Below, piece after piece: positions 35,356-47,574 of a stretch of 64,000 bases of DNA. The notes beneath the pieces were generated by a model. The model was not told the DNA's origin. It saw only the letters and a list, made by a program, of their open reading frames with translations, and did not search any database. The first letter of the stretch is position 1, and every line of letters begins with the position of its first letter. A program made the position numbers and the translations under genes. This DNA comes from Lobulomyces angularis (taxonomy: Eukaryota; Chytridiomycota; Chytridiomycetes; Lobulomycetales; Lobulomycetaceae), in NCBI GenBank assembly GCA_027604685.1, contig JADHYX010000005.1, positions 1-64,000 of the forward strand, in the 5' to 3' direction.

Positions 35356-37376
35356 ATGATGAAAACAATTTTGAACAAGAAATTTCTTCAAAGAAGTAAT
35401 GTGTTTTATTTAATGCAACCACAGATAGTTCATCTCCTCAAATATAGAAAATTTCATACTATTGAAAACTTAAAACCCCGTGGAATTTTAACAAAAAAAG
35501 CATTTAGTTATCAAAACTTTTCACAATTTAGTACAGTGATTGATGAGGAAGTAAAAAAAAGGAGAAGAAAGCCGTTTTATAAGCGGCCTTGGATCTACAT
35601 TGCTATACTATTATGCAGCTTACCTTTAGCTTACAAAGGCTTACTTTTATATGTCGCCTGGACATCCTTCCCACCCAGTGTAAGAGTGTTATTGAGAAAT
35701 GCTCTCGCTTCTCAAAATAATTCTGAACTTGAAAAAGCAGAAGCATTTTTATTAGAAGCCATTGAAGAGTCTAAGCGAGTAGGATTATCCGAAACTTCTG
35801 ACGCTATGAATGGTACGTCGAAGTTTGTTTTTTTAATTAGACTTATATATTGTTGAACAATAACAAACTTTATAAATTTGAAATTATTAATATAAAAAAT
35901 TTTCCTATTTTTTCTTTTGCAGGTATAATTTACCACTTGGAATTTATATTGGAAAAACAAAATAAGTTTCATGAGGCAACGTTAAGTAAGAACGTGTATT
36001 TAAATTTTCTTACATGATAATATAAAGTTTTAATAAAAAACTGGTTGACTTTATTGAAATTTTGCGGAAAGGAAATGGCAAGTTTCGAAAATTTAAAAGT
36101 TGAAGTCGAACGAGGTGAAACGGATAAAGTGCTGCGAAAGTTTGGATTAATTCATCAAGTCATTACTGTAGCATCAAAGTAAAAATTAATCCTTTATTAA
36201 AAATGGAATTTATTATTTCCAAATAAAAGAATTAGTGATGTTTTTTTGAGAGCAGGGAATGTTAAAGCAGGACAATTATTTTTAGAATGGACAACGAAAA
36301 GTCTGTTAGGTTGGACCAGTGATCCTGTTGAATTGCTCAGGGAAGTAGAAAAAACGATTCAAGACCAAAGCAGAGATATTGAGACACTTATTGACGAGAT
36401 TTCTTTAGATACCAGTTTTTATTCCAAAGTTCCACCATATTTAGAAAATAAGGAAATAGAAGGGCTAACATCGGATAATTTTAATGTTTTAACTCCAGGT
36501 TTGAGAATGAATTTTCTTCAACTATCTTATAATTTTATAGCGAAGTGGGCCTCACCATTAGCGCTAGGCGCAACTTTAGAAATGTTAGCTCATACTTTTA
36601 CCTTGCAAGGTAACTATAAAGTTGGGTAATTTTCTGCAAACATATATTTTAATCTAACTTAAAAAATATTGGTGATTTTATTAGGGCGGCATTGTATATA
36701 AGAGCTTTGCAATTGGTGGATGCTTCAAAACCAAAAAGTGGCCTAACAAAAAATAGTTTTGTAGCAACAGAGTTATCTGTGCCGGAAGTTGTATAAAAAA
36801 TTTTAACACTAAAATCTGTATATTTCTAATGATAAAATTCGTTTAGCTTTGTAGAAAATCAATTTTATCCAACAATATCTCCAGTAAGAAATAATTAAAT
36901 TATATTTTAACTCTTCCTTTTGAACTTTTAGACTGCTTTGTTGAGTTAAACAACTTTAAAGAAGCTGAGAAATGGTCAGTTAAATCTGTGGAAGAAGCTA
37001 GATTGAGCGGCGAGGTAAGCATTTTTAACAGAAACTTTTTATTTGTAATTTTATCTGCATTTAGAATTGCGAAATTTGTGCAGTGATAGGTATGATATTT
37101 TTTTAAGATGCAATTATTAACTAGTTATATAGCGGAATTCGGTTTAGCAAAAATTTACGAGGTTTGATCATTAATTTTTACAATATTAAATGATACAAAA
37201 AGTTTATGAATGAAAAAAAAATTGCCTTAAAACACTTTGGAAAAGCTCGAGAATTGGCAATAAAAATCGGATATCAACAAGGCGTAGATTTGGTCAAAGA
37301 TGCAATATTAAGAATGAAGGAGGAAGAGAAACAATCTGATGCAACGGTTGATATTGGGATAGCGAAAGTAGATTAA
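35356..37376 (+). CDS. Mitochondrial TPR protein, Mgr3/TTC19-like
   Basis: N-terminus is basic and Ser/Phe-rich (presequence-like). A Lys/Arg patch KKRRRKPFYKRPW comes before one TM helix (IYIAILLCSLPLAYKGLLLY), and the soluble TPR domain follows. Repeats are legible: ELEKAEAFLLEAIEES (exon 1), LTLLKFCGKEM, ALGATLEMLAHTFTLQGNYK...AALYIRAL, FKEAEKWSVKSVEEARL, and IALKHFGKARELAIKIGYQQG. The architecture matches Mgr3, the yeast i-AAA protease adaptor, and animal TTC19; I infer a role in inner-membrane protein quality control. Several short introns, the first at about 35815. The gene ends TAA at 37374-37376, convergent with SETD3 on the other strand. Confidence 0.7.
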
Positions 37377-37588
37377 TCTAGGATATAAACTTTCTGAAAA
37401 ATTTATTTATTTGAATGAATGTATAACATCTGAAGTATAAGGAATTATTGATTTTAATTGTTTAAATAAATATATTTGTAAAATTCTAATTCTTACAATT
37501 AATTCATTATTTAGACACCAATTGATTTTTAAGTAAACATCATTTAACCACCGTTTCTTTTTCTGCTTCTAATATATCTACAAAAAAT

Positions 37589-39425
37589 TTAACATACTAT
37601 GATTTCTTTCCTTAATTTACCTATTACGTCAGTAAGTATTTTACGTTCCATGTTCCTAATGTAACAAGAATAAAGAAATTTGAAATCTCCATCATGGGAG
37701 TTAATTAAAGGTTTTAACACATTCAACAAAAGTTTGCATCTATTTAAAATAAAATTCATTATTTTTGCCTGTTCTTCTTTGGAAAATTCATTATTCTGAT
37801 CTTTTATATTGTCAAGAAAAAATACTTTCAAAAATTTAAAAATTTCAGCATTTTGAAAGTTAGAATGTAAAATGTGCGGTGAAATTTCGAAGAATCCGGT
37901 ACTGAATTTTTTAAAAAAAAAAAATTTTTTTTAATATACATAGTAAGAAACAAAAAAAAAACTAACTTTTTTACTCTCATATTATTTAAAATGTTTAATT
38001 TTTCATTGTAAAGTTTGTCACCTTTTGCCAATCCTAATTGGAATTTGAATGTGTCGTTGAAATTTTCTTTTTCAGAACAAAATCCGGAATATATTAACAA
38101 ATCTTGATTAGATCTATTTCCATATGTTATGTAAACTTGATTATCTTTAGGATAATCCTTATTAGAATATGTTTCACTGGATTCAGATAAGTTTATATAC
38201 TCAGTAGAAATCTTCAATAAAAAATAGAATGTAAAAAATAAATTATAACTAAAAGTATATACCTCTCCATCTTGATGATTGAACATATCATAGAATGGAA
38301 TTAAAGCTAAAATATCTCCGTAACTTTCTGTGGATACATGATTCTGCCTTGTCATAATAATTCCAATGCAGTATAAAAATTTATCTAATGTAAAATTTTT
38401 GAAAAAGTAAAAGTTTGTTCTCTAAGGAATCAATTATAAACACAAAATAACCAAAAGATATTTTTTAATATTGATTTACCTCAAATAATTTATATATGTA
38501 CACATACTGCATAAGTACTCTTTTTAATAGCTGACTGACTTCATCTATAATAAGGTTTAAAATGATATTGCCAGTTTTAAATCAAACCATAAAAAGATGA
38601 CCCCTTCAAAAGTGATAAATCTGAAAAACACCAAAACATAGGTAATTCAGTAAATTTAGGCAAAACATTCTTTTCAAATAAAATTAAGAAAAATTATTAA
38701 CCGCTAATAAAAAAAAAATTAATTGATTTATTACTTACAAAATACGGATCATAAATTGAATTATTTGTTTCTCTTTCTAACATGAAAAATAATGCTAATT
38801 GCAAACTAGCATTATTTTTCAAAAGTGGATCGTCTTTATACAATAATCCCAACTGCGAGTCCATATAGTTTTTGTGCGTTATAAATAGTTTTGAGTTTAA
38901 ATGCAAAACCAAATCACCTTTTTTGATATCCTCTTTAGCGAATAGCCCATAGCCTGTAAATTAAGACGTTTTAATTAACTAAATATTCTTATATATTTCA
39001 CTTTTGCACATGTAATGACTTTTGGTTCAAAAAGCCAAGACTCAAAATCAAATTTAATTTTCAAATTTTACCTTCTGAACATGGCCTAATATCCAGATTC
39101 GTAAAAAAAGTTGAATCTTTTTCTGATAACCAGTTTCTAAAACATTTAAGAGAATCAGTTTTTTTTTTTGTTTTTATTTTTTCATTCCGGAAGTTAACGG
39201 AGTTCTTTTTTTGCTGCATTATTAACTCATCTTTACAGTCTATTAAACTTTTTAAAAAGTCTTTTGGTTGATTTCTTTGTATATTGTCAATACATTTTAC
39301 TGGAAGAAAAAAAATTAGAAATTATAATTGAATGTTTATTAGCTAAAATACAAATTTTTTTTTTAACATTTTAAAGTTTTCTTAAAAGAAGTATTACTTT
39401 ACAAACCTAATTTTTCAAACTCCAT
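37589..39425 (-). CDS. SETD3-like SET-domain protein (actin-histidine methyltransferase family)
   Basis: Begins MEFEKL at 39425, spliced to VKCIDNIQ at ~39303. The SET domain is split as in SETD3/RLSMT proteins: EGYGLFAKEDIKKGDLVL (~38940), LQLALFFMLERE (~38800), LPKFTELPMFW (~38650), then the hallmark MTRQNHVSTESYGDILALIP with FYDMFNHQDGE (~38355-38265) and QVYITYGNRSNQDLLIYSGF (~38090-38140). The C-terminal Rubisco-LSMT-type substrate-binding helices follow (LGLAKGDKLYNEKL; EEQAKIMNFILNRCKLLL). In animals SETD3 methylates actin His73; substrate here is inferred from the MTRQN and NH motifs. The stop used is TAA at 37589; a little more C-terminal sequence (LEAEKETVVK in the next 60 bases) looks coding but would need an implausibly short intron. 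Confidence 0.82.
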
Positions 39426-40001
39426 GAAGAGAATCACTTTGCTATCCAATACACCAAACAGTAATTTTTTTTGTAAAAAATTTGCAAAAAAAGTTAACTA
39501 TACAAAATTTAGCTTGCAAAAATCAGAAAAAATAATAACTGAGGTTAACTGCATTGCTTTAATGACACCTATTGATAATAAAAAATTCACAATTTGTTTA
39601 ATAAAAATTTAAAATTTTCCTTTTAAACTTTTTTATTATTGTAATAATTAGCAATTATATTTTATATTTGGTAGAAGGAATATAAATATTTTTAAACAAA
39701 CTGCATACACTGGATAACAGGCTGAATAGTAGCAGTGCTATAACCAAAAATATACAGAAAATTCAAGACGTACCCATCAAACCCACTTATGACAGTTTCA
39801 TGTCTGGGTTTGATTGTAATTTACATTATAAAGAAGTATAGCCCATAAGAATAGTCCGCATTTAATACTAGGCAAAAAGCAATATTAGGTTGAACTCTAA
39901 ATATTTACTTCCATTACCTGTAATAAAATCAGGAATTTCACGAATATTCTAGAAAAAATTCTAAAAGTTTTTTTTCCATTATCTTTAATTAAAAAATTAA
40001 A
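39426..40001. other. Spacer between divergent SETD3-like and subtilase genes
   Basis: Contains a 62-codon plus-strand frame from ATG at 39424 that overlaps the SETD3 start codon. It is Lys/Asn/Phe-rich with no recognisable domain and I treat it as chance. The remainder is the shared upstream region of the two genes. Confidence 0.45.
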
Positions 40002-43000
40002 ATGAAAAAATATACAATACTATTATGTGTTTTTTTGATTTCAATAAAATTTATTAAATTAACTGCTTCAAAAAATATTTTAAAATTAAAAAATAAATTT
40101 ATTATAGAAACTAAGTTCGCAATAGATGGGCATCATTCAAGTAAAACAGAAAAAAAAATTGAAAGAACAAATACAAAAAATTTTAAAAAAATTTTAAAAT
40201 CGAATGGTTTTAAAATTCTAAGCGAAACTGACTTTGATTTAAATACTAAAAATGATAACCAAGAAAATAAAAATATTGATAATACAAATATGGTGACTTC
40301 CACTTTTTTTACCATTGAGTATGGGCAAAAAATTGACATAACAGGTCATCCATCAGAAGATGATGATATAGTTGATGCACATAACATTCTTTTATCCATG
40401 GAGGAAATTACAGAAGTCTATCCTATGGTACACAAAGGGATTAAAATTAATTTTACTTCCTAACTCACTTTTTTGTGCAGATGGAATATGGTGTACCAAA
40501 AACTGTAAAATCCAAAAACAATAGAGTCAGAAAGCATCATAAAGACAATAGGTTGGATGAAAGAGACACCACCTCAATAACGGAAAAGCATTTTGGAATT
40601 GATAAATTAAAATCTTTGGGTTACTTTGGCACTGGATATAAAGTAGGAATTATTGACACAGGTGTTGATTATACACATCCCGCTTTAGGTGGCGGGTTTG
40701 GTCCAGGTTTTAAAGTAGGAGTAGGATATGATTTTGTCGGTGATGCATACGGAAGTTTCTCTTCTACGGCAACGCCAGATGAGGATCCAATGGATTGTGT
40801 TGGTCATGGAACTCATGTGGCAGGAATAATTGCAGCAGATACTTTTGGTCCCAATGGATTGATAGAGGGTGTTGCAAATAACGTTACAATCGGAGCTTGT
40901 AAGAAAAATTTATATGTTTTGGAAATTTTAAATATGGTTTAAACCACTTAATAAATATTAAATAAAAATTAAGATAAAATTTTTGGGTGCGACGGCTCAA
41001 CAACAAGTGATTTGATCATACAGGCACTAAAAAGAGCTTATAACGATGGTATGGATGTAATTAACTTATCAATTGCTGAGGCAGGTTGCCTAGTGGTAAC
41101 TAAATCTGAAGTTTAATTAATACATAATAATGTTTACAGGATACTGCAGTATCCAAGTTCGCTTCCTTAATTTCTGATAGAGGTGTTCAAGTTGTAGTAG
41201 CTCAAGGAAATGACGGTTTTAATGGACTGTTTACTTGCGGGTATTAAAATTACCATAATGCAGTTAATTTATAAAGTACTTTTTATAGTTCCCCAGCACT
41301 CGGAAAAAATGTTATTGCAGTGGGATCAGTGAATGGATTTGATCAAATAACTAATTATTTTACTGTAAAATATAACACAACTTCAATTGATGATATATAC
41401 AAGAGTGATGTTGAGAGAACTTTCAAATACGAAAGTTACTTGGGATTTGATGGTAATCTGAATTTAAATTTAAAACCAAGCACAAAATTTAGAAAAAATT
41501 TAACTGATGATGGATGTGCTGGATTTGGTGATGAAGAATTTTTTCTAAATACAATTGGTATAAGAAATGTAAGTAGTTATTTATTTACTTTATTTTTCAG
41601 CTCTGCTAAGAGTTCCTACAGATTGTGATATATCTGTTAGTTATTTTAATGCGATTTTATCTGGGGCAGCTGGTGTAATGTTTTATACCCAATCTGAAGT
41701 TTATGATGATAAGGCAATTGACTATTCTAATTTAAGAAAGTTCAATAATGCAACATGGTATTCAATCTCTGGATTAGACGGTTTAAAATTTAATTTTTAG
41801 TAAACATGGAAGTTAACAGTTACGTTTTATTTTTTTTTAGGAATTCATTTGTCGGAATTAGCATGCAATCAATTAAATCAAAGTGTTTTTATAGACTGGT
41901 CTGAAACAGTACTTCTTGATGGAAAAGACGCAGGGGTAATGTATGAATCGTCCTCATGGGGCCCCCGAGCAGACCTTGAAATTAAACCTGATGTATCTGC
42001 ACCCGGTATTATTAAAAATGAATTTCGTTAGAATTAAAACTATTTTTAAAAGGGGCATATATAGCAAGTACATATCCTTTATCAAAGTCATATGGGGATG
42101 GGTATGCTATTTTGACTGGAACTTCCATGGCTTCACCATTTGTTGCAGGATGTATTATTCTAGCAATGGAGTTTTTAAAAAATAATAACATTCCCTTTAC
42201 ATCTAAAGAAATTATTAATTACATTATGACTACAGCTTCACCAGTTAATTCGAAAAATAGTGGGTTGGAATCAATCTATCGTCAAGGCAGTGGATTAATT
42301 CATTTAAATAATATTTTTAATCCAAAAACCTTACTTTCGCCTTCAAAACTTAGTTTGGGTTCTGTTAACATTTTTGAAAAGGTGTTTCTAAATTTTACAA
42401 TAAAAAACGTCAAATTTGCAAAAGCAGAAAAGGATGGCTTAAATTCGTCTCAGTGTTACAAAGTATCTTTTATTGAAACAAATAATTTGGATTTGAATTT
42501 TGAAAAAATCAATACTGAAGTTGATGTAATATCAAACGCAGAACAATTGGGAACAAAAGAAAATTCAAACCTTTTTGATTTATTTAAAATAAATTGCCTG
42601 GACTTTGATTTTATTACCGACTATATTAGTATTAATTCCAATGAAGCTAAAAAAGTTGAATGCTACCTGGAATTAAAAGACAGATTATTAGAACTTCAAC
42701 AAGTTAACTTTCTGTTTGGTGGATTTATTCAGGTTTCAAATATTTTCAGTGAAGAACAACTTAGAATTCCTTTTGCTGGCTTTTTTGGGAATTTTAGTCA
42801 AATAAGTGTAATGGATTTGGTATGCATTATGATAAATCAAAAAAGGTTAATATTATTCTCTTACTAGTCCAAAGAAGCTCCATATTTGGTGGACCCCCAA
42901 AAATTCCAAAAATACAACAAATTTAGTGATATATTAAGGATAAATCCAAAAAACTTTAACTTTCCTATTTTAAATCTGTTCTTAAATATCCCTACCAAAC

Positions 43001-43302
43001 TTATTAAACTCGATGTTTTAGATGAAAATTTGCAATACAAAGGAAAATTTAAGAATTTAATAAATCTTCCTAGAAGTTTAAATCAACAATATTTACAAAT
43101 TTTGTGGCCAGCGAAATTTAGTATAAATAACACGCAACTGATTCAATGTTCCAATGACATTATATACAGACTTAGAATTACTGCCTACAGATATGACGGG
43201 AGTTTCCAGACGTTTTACACTTCTGGAATATTGTTTACTGATGCAGAAGAAATTGAAGACACCAACAATATTTTAGGCATTCCTGTAACTGGATGGCTGT
43301 AG
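40002..43302 (+). CDS. Secreted subtilisin-like serine protease (S8) with PA insert
   Basis: Extracellular endopeptidase with an N-terminal signal (MKKYTILLCVFLISIKFIKL) and an inhibitor-I9-like propeptide. The catalytic triad is complete: Asp in VGIIDTGVDYTHP (~40645), His in GHGTHVAGIIAA (~40801), Ser in LTGTSMASPFVAG (~42106-42145). A protease-associated (PA) type insert lies between His and Ser (ILSGAAGVMFYTQSEVYDD), and the oxyanion Asn is in VVAQGNDGF. C-terminal ~350 residues look like the Fn3-type beta domains of large fungal subtilases. Introns include 40428-40480 (with a CTAAC branch-point-like motif), about 40902-41004 and about 42010-42052. I see no C-terminal anchor. Confidence 0.92.
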
Positions 43303-43398
43303 AGTTTTTATTTTTTTGCAAAAATTTTTTTTTTTTTACTACTATATTAAATAAAAATTAACATGCTGTAACACAAAGTAACATTAAAATAGCTTTTA

Positions 43399-44829
43399 TC
43401 AGTAAAATTTATAATTCTCAATTACACTTTCTAAAACTTCAAAGGAATCTTCCAAATCCGACTCAATTTCCCCATACTTTTGGTACCAATGAAGAAAAGC
43501 TTTACTTTTAAAAATTAATTTTCCTTTACGATTCACTTCTTCCAAATAATTTATAATTTCGTTCGAGTTTTTAACCAATGTCAGTGAGTTGTGATCAGTC
43601 TTTTCTTGATTAAGCGAATACAAAAGCATTAAACTATTTTCCGGCTCATAAACTGGTTTTAAATGTTCCCTGAGTTTCTTAAAATTTAAGGTTTTCTGAA
43701 ACTGGAATTGAGATTCGAAAGTATTAGTTCGAGTTATCAATTGGGCTCCATAAACTCTTCCAAAAAATGCATTATTTTCATTATTGAAAAAATAAGAAAA
43801 TCTTACTTAGATTTAAGGTTTAAAGTTGAAATTAATTGAGAGGTAATATCTTCCCAGCGATCAAACTCATCCCTTAACCATTATTAGAATTAGTTTACAT
43901 TTATCTTACAGTTCAAGACTTTCCGCCTCATTAAATTTCAATTCAGAAATAGGGTTTAAATTAATAAGATAATCAAACCCATCAAAATACTCCAAATTTT
44001 TAACATCATTAAAAATTGGTTTAAACAAATTTTCTATACTACTTTTAATATGTAAGTTGATGTTCTGTAAATCGATTTGGTTGGGTTTGTTAAATTTGTT
44101 ACGTTTTGACAATTTGTTAAAAATTTTCTCATTTTGAAAGAGAATTATTGAATCAGAGTATTTCTGCATCCAACCTAGCGTCAATACTGTATTGTAATGC
44201 TGCAATGTAGTTTCTCCAGTAATAAAAGGAGAAATGCTAATATTTTTTCATTTAATTTACAAACTACTAAGACTTACGGTATTGAAAAGATGTACTTTTT
44301 TGGATAATTATTTCTCAGTTCTTGAACTAACCTTGATCCTAATCCACTACCGGTACCTATAAATAATTTGTTTTTAAAATCAAACTCTTTGAAATACCTC
44401 CAGCTATAATTAAAAAAAAAAAAGAGCTAATGTTGAAATTTTAAAAATTATTCATTAACTACCAATCGAATGTAGAACTAAAATTCCATCAATAGAGCAA
44501 TCTACTTCCAAAAAACCATTTATTTGCAAAATTAAATCATCCACACTTTTGTTGCAGTTAAATCCACAAGACCAGTTGTTTCCTCTACCAGATAATTGAG
44601 AAAATGATAATTTATTCAAATTTAAACAATTTTGTAAATTTTTAGTCGTCTTATTCTCGGTATCTACATAAAGTCTAGTTAAATAACATGCATTTGAAGT
44701 TTGACCATTAATTATTTTTCCAATTTGAACACCACACTAAACATAAAAAGAAGGTGTTAGATACAATTTTGATGGAAGTTTGCTAAACGCAAGGATTAAA
44801 CATACTTGGCCAACACATATTAAAATCAT
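43399..44829 (-). CDS. TUBD1: Delta-tubulin, 7 exons including a 6-nt microexon
   Basis: Centriole/basal-body tubulin, expected only in organisms that build triplet microtubules and flagella. Exons on the minus strand: 44829-44806, 44736-44463, 44403-44398, 44356-44278, 44236-43910, 43872-43807, 43756-43399; total 377 residues in frame. N-terminal GTP-binding motif is MILICVGQCGVQIGKI, and RGNNWSCGF matches the NNWAxG region. The tubulin signature AGGTGSGLG is completed only if the 6-nt exon is included. TGETTLQHYNTVLTLGWMQ precedes a divergent C-terminus ending ENYKFY. It is shorter than typical (~450), mainly through internal loss. Divergence is high, so delta versus another centriolar tubulin rests on these motifs. 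A decayed copy lies at 52260-52930. Confidence 0.78.
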
Positions 44830-45417
44830 CCAATTGAATTTCCATCAGAGAAAACCCTGACAATATGTTTGTTGTTTCCAAAGTTATTGGTAACTGTTAA
44901 ATTGTTCATGTATTTTAAGAGTACTGACGTCTTAGACGATCAATATATAACATACTAACACTGTTTTTGTATGATAACAGTTTAAGCGTAAACAATCATA
45001 TTATTTACTATTTGAAAATGAGGATGGAATAAAAATTCAATAATTGGTTGAATACTTAAATCTACCTATATTGAAGAATACTTTGTTCTAAGTACTTCTT
45101 CATTTTGAGTGGATTTAGGTGTTTTAACCTGACAACTTAACTCATTTAAAGGACGCATTAATGGATAGTATGGGTTGCTTTGGAATTTTTAAATTCATCA
45201 GAAAAGATGAAGTTACGGGCACTCAAAGTTTCTGTCTAATTCAAAACTTGGGTTGGAATGTGTTAATCAAAGGATTGTTGTTTATTTAATGCATTTGTGG
45301 AGTTTGAAAACATTTTAAATTTCAAAGCTTGGGAAATATTCTTTGTCATAAAATTTTGAATGCTAGATAATACACTTATTGAATTCAAAAAAAAACAATT
45401 GCTCCATTAATAATTTA
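44830..45417. other. Intergenic spacer
   Basis: Divergent promoter region between delta-tubulin (minus) and the F-box/ankyrin gene (plus). A 42-codon plus frame near 45162-45290 (MDSMGCFGIFKFIRK...) has no recognisable domain and is probably chance. Confidence 0.45.
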
Positions 45418-46706
45418 ATGACTGCAATAACGTCGTTACCAAATGAATTATTAGAAAAAATTTCAAATTATTTAGACTTTAAAGATTTTAAAAATTTTAC
45501 TTATGTGTCAAAAAAGCTTTATTTACCTCTTTTTAAGTGCATTGATAGTAAACTACTTTTTATGACAATGAAACTTAACAAAAAGAATTATTTTATGAAA
45601 ATTTTAAACAATCCATTGATAGATTTACAACAATTCGAATTTAAAAAACTTAACGGTCTGTCTCACTCTACTTTTTTCTACTGGGCAATAAAAAATAATT
45701 ATTTCGATGTATTTGTTAAATTATTAAGAAAGAAGTTAGATCCCTCAATACACAACAATTTACCAATAATTATGGCTTGTGAATACGGTAAATTACATTC
45801 TTTAAAATAAGTTCCTTTCTTGCAAATATAGTTATTATAGTTATTTATGTTGAATTTTTATTTTTTAAATGCATCTTAGGACACATTGATATGGTCAACG
45901 AATTATTAAAAGACTACAGAGTTAATCCAGCAGCGCAATCAGACAGAGCAATTTTAGAAGCCAGTCGATACGGGCATCTTGTAATAATTATTACTTCTTT
46001 TAAATTTATATACTTTTTGTAGAGTGTTGTAAAAAAGTTATTGCTGGATATAAGAGTTGACCCATCATCGCTGAACAATTATGCAATTAAGGAAGCGTGT
46101 CGTTTTGGCAGAGCTGAAATAGTTAATTTTCTCGTAGCAGATCCTAGAATCGGTATGAAAAAAAGTACATTTTCAGATATATACTTAAAAAATTTTTAGA
46201 TGCATTTGATAACAACTCGGAGGCACTTTGTTGGGCATCGCAAAATGGGCATTTAAACTGTGTTAAAGAACTTTTGTCTAGTTCACTTATAACTGCCATA
46301 TCAACTATTGATTCCCTGATTTGGGCTTTCACTAATGAACGTTATGACATAATCAAATATTTACTTGAAGATGGTAGAGTGGATCCTTCAGAGGAAGATA
46401 ATTTTTGTATTCAACAAGCTTCTAGAAAAGGTATTTCCAGATATAAACTTTCATTAATTAAAGCATTATGACTTGTAGGCTACGTTGAAATTGTGCGTAT
46501 ACTTTTGGAAGACCACAGAGTAGATCCAACTGCTAATGAGAATTATGCTTTAATATGGTAATAGCCATTTTTTGCCAAATTTAAAATTAAATATAATTTT
46601 TTTCAGGTCTATACGTTTAAATTATGATGATATTACTGAATTATTGATAAGTGATATTCGTTTGAAGAATTACAATATTTCTGGGTTAATGCAGCATTAT
46701 AATTAG
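45418..46706 (+). CDS. F-box and ankyrin-repeat protein
   Basis: Start chosen at ATG 45418 (MTAITSLPNELLEKI), because the frame upstream begins with TTG and the F-box motif LPNELLEKISNYLDFKDFKN follows at once. Exons: 45418-45787, 45880-45980, 46023-46152, 46200-46430, 46479-46557, 46607-46706. After the F-box come about seven ankyrin-type units, e.g. HIDMVNELLKDYRVNPAAQS, SVVKKLLLDIRVDPSS, AEIVNFLVADPRI, IIKYLLEDGRVDPSEED and VEIVRILLEDHRVDPTA, most with the D-x-R-V/I-x-P ending. It probably acts as a substrate receptor of an SCF ubiquitin ligase. These V-DP-type repeats are common in expanded families of early fungi and amoebae. Confidence 0.82.
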
Positions 46707-47574
46707 ATTCAAAGTATAATAATTTTGATGTATAAAATATTTGTTATTACATTGTGTATATTTGTACCATATAGTTTTAGTAAAATAAAATTTACTATTT
46801 ATATCAAAATGTGCTTTAGCCATATCTTCATGGGATATTAATTGCCATTATCAACTTATCACTCATTATTCACAGTATTTTGACTGTAATTTGTGGATTA
46901 TTGTTTATTTCTTTTGATCTATTTTCTTGTTCATACAATACTTAATTTCTCCACTTCCAAAAATTTCTCAGTTTGAAAATTTTCCCTCATTACAATTAAA
47001 AAAATTAATAGCAACAATTTGCAATCTCTTCAGCATGCATTGAAAGTCTGCAAGAAATATTTTCGTTGGATTTAATTATCTTGTTAAATTTTTTAAGTTC
47101 CAAAACAAAGTAGAATAATGCAGAAGGTTTCCCCAAAGTTGAGAATTCAAGTTATTCAAAGCAAAGCATGCGGCATACCTTTTTGGATTATTCCAGAAAA
47201 ATGCTGAATTGCAGAAATTTATATGTTAAAAATAGGGAAAAATAGTGTAAAAATTAAAAAAATTTTACACACAATTTAAGAAGACACATCAATTGGAAAA
47301 ATAAGATACATTCTTCAGTTGTGAACCAATGATGGCCCTTTTAAGAAGAAACATATAGCTTTTCCCAAGACGCTAATCTAATAACTGTGCTGTAAATTTA
47401 CATTTTTCCTGTTTCCTAAAAATTCTTAAGCATTCTATTTGATGGGCTTGAAATCGCCCTTTTTGTCAGATAAACTACTTTATAAGCTGTATTATCTAAC
47501 CCTAAAATATATATACACAATATATAGATAAAAAGTTATCTTAATATAGATTTATTATAAATAGAAATTACATT
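46707..47574. other. Intergenic spacer before fungalysin
   Basis: About 870 bases of moderately A+T-rich sequence, no supported gene or RNA. TATAAATAG at 47556-47564 is only 11 bases before the fungalysin ATG and so is not a good TATA box; TATATATACACAATATATAG at 47508-47527 is better placed. Confidence 0.45.

Noticed and set aside
39424..39612. 62-codon plus-strand ORF overlapping the SETD3-like start codon
   Set aside because: Low-complexity Lys/Asn/Phe composition, no domain, and it would share its first bases with the opposite-strand gene; treated as chance.
47556..47564. TATAAATAG as TATA box of fungalysin
   Set aside because: Only 11 bases from the ATG, too close for transcription to start before the start codon.
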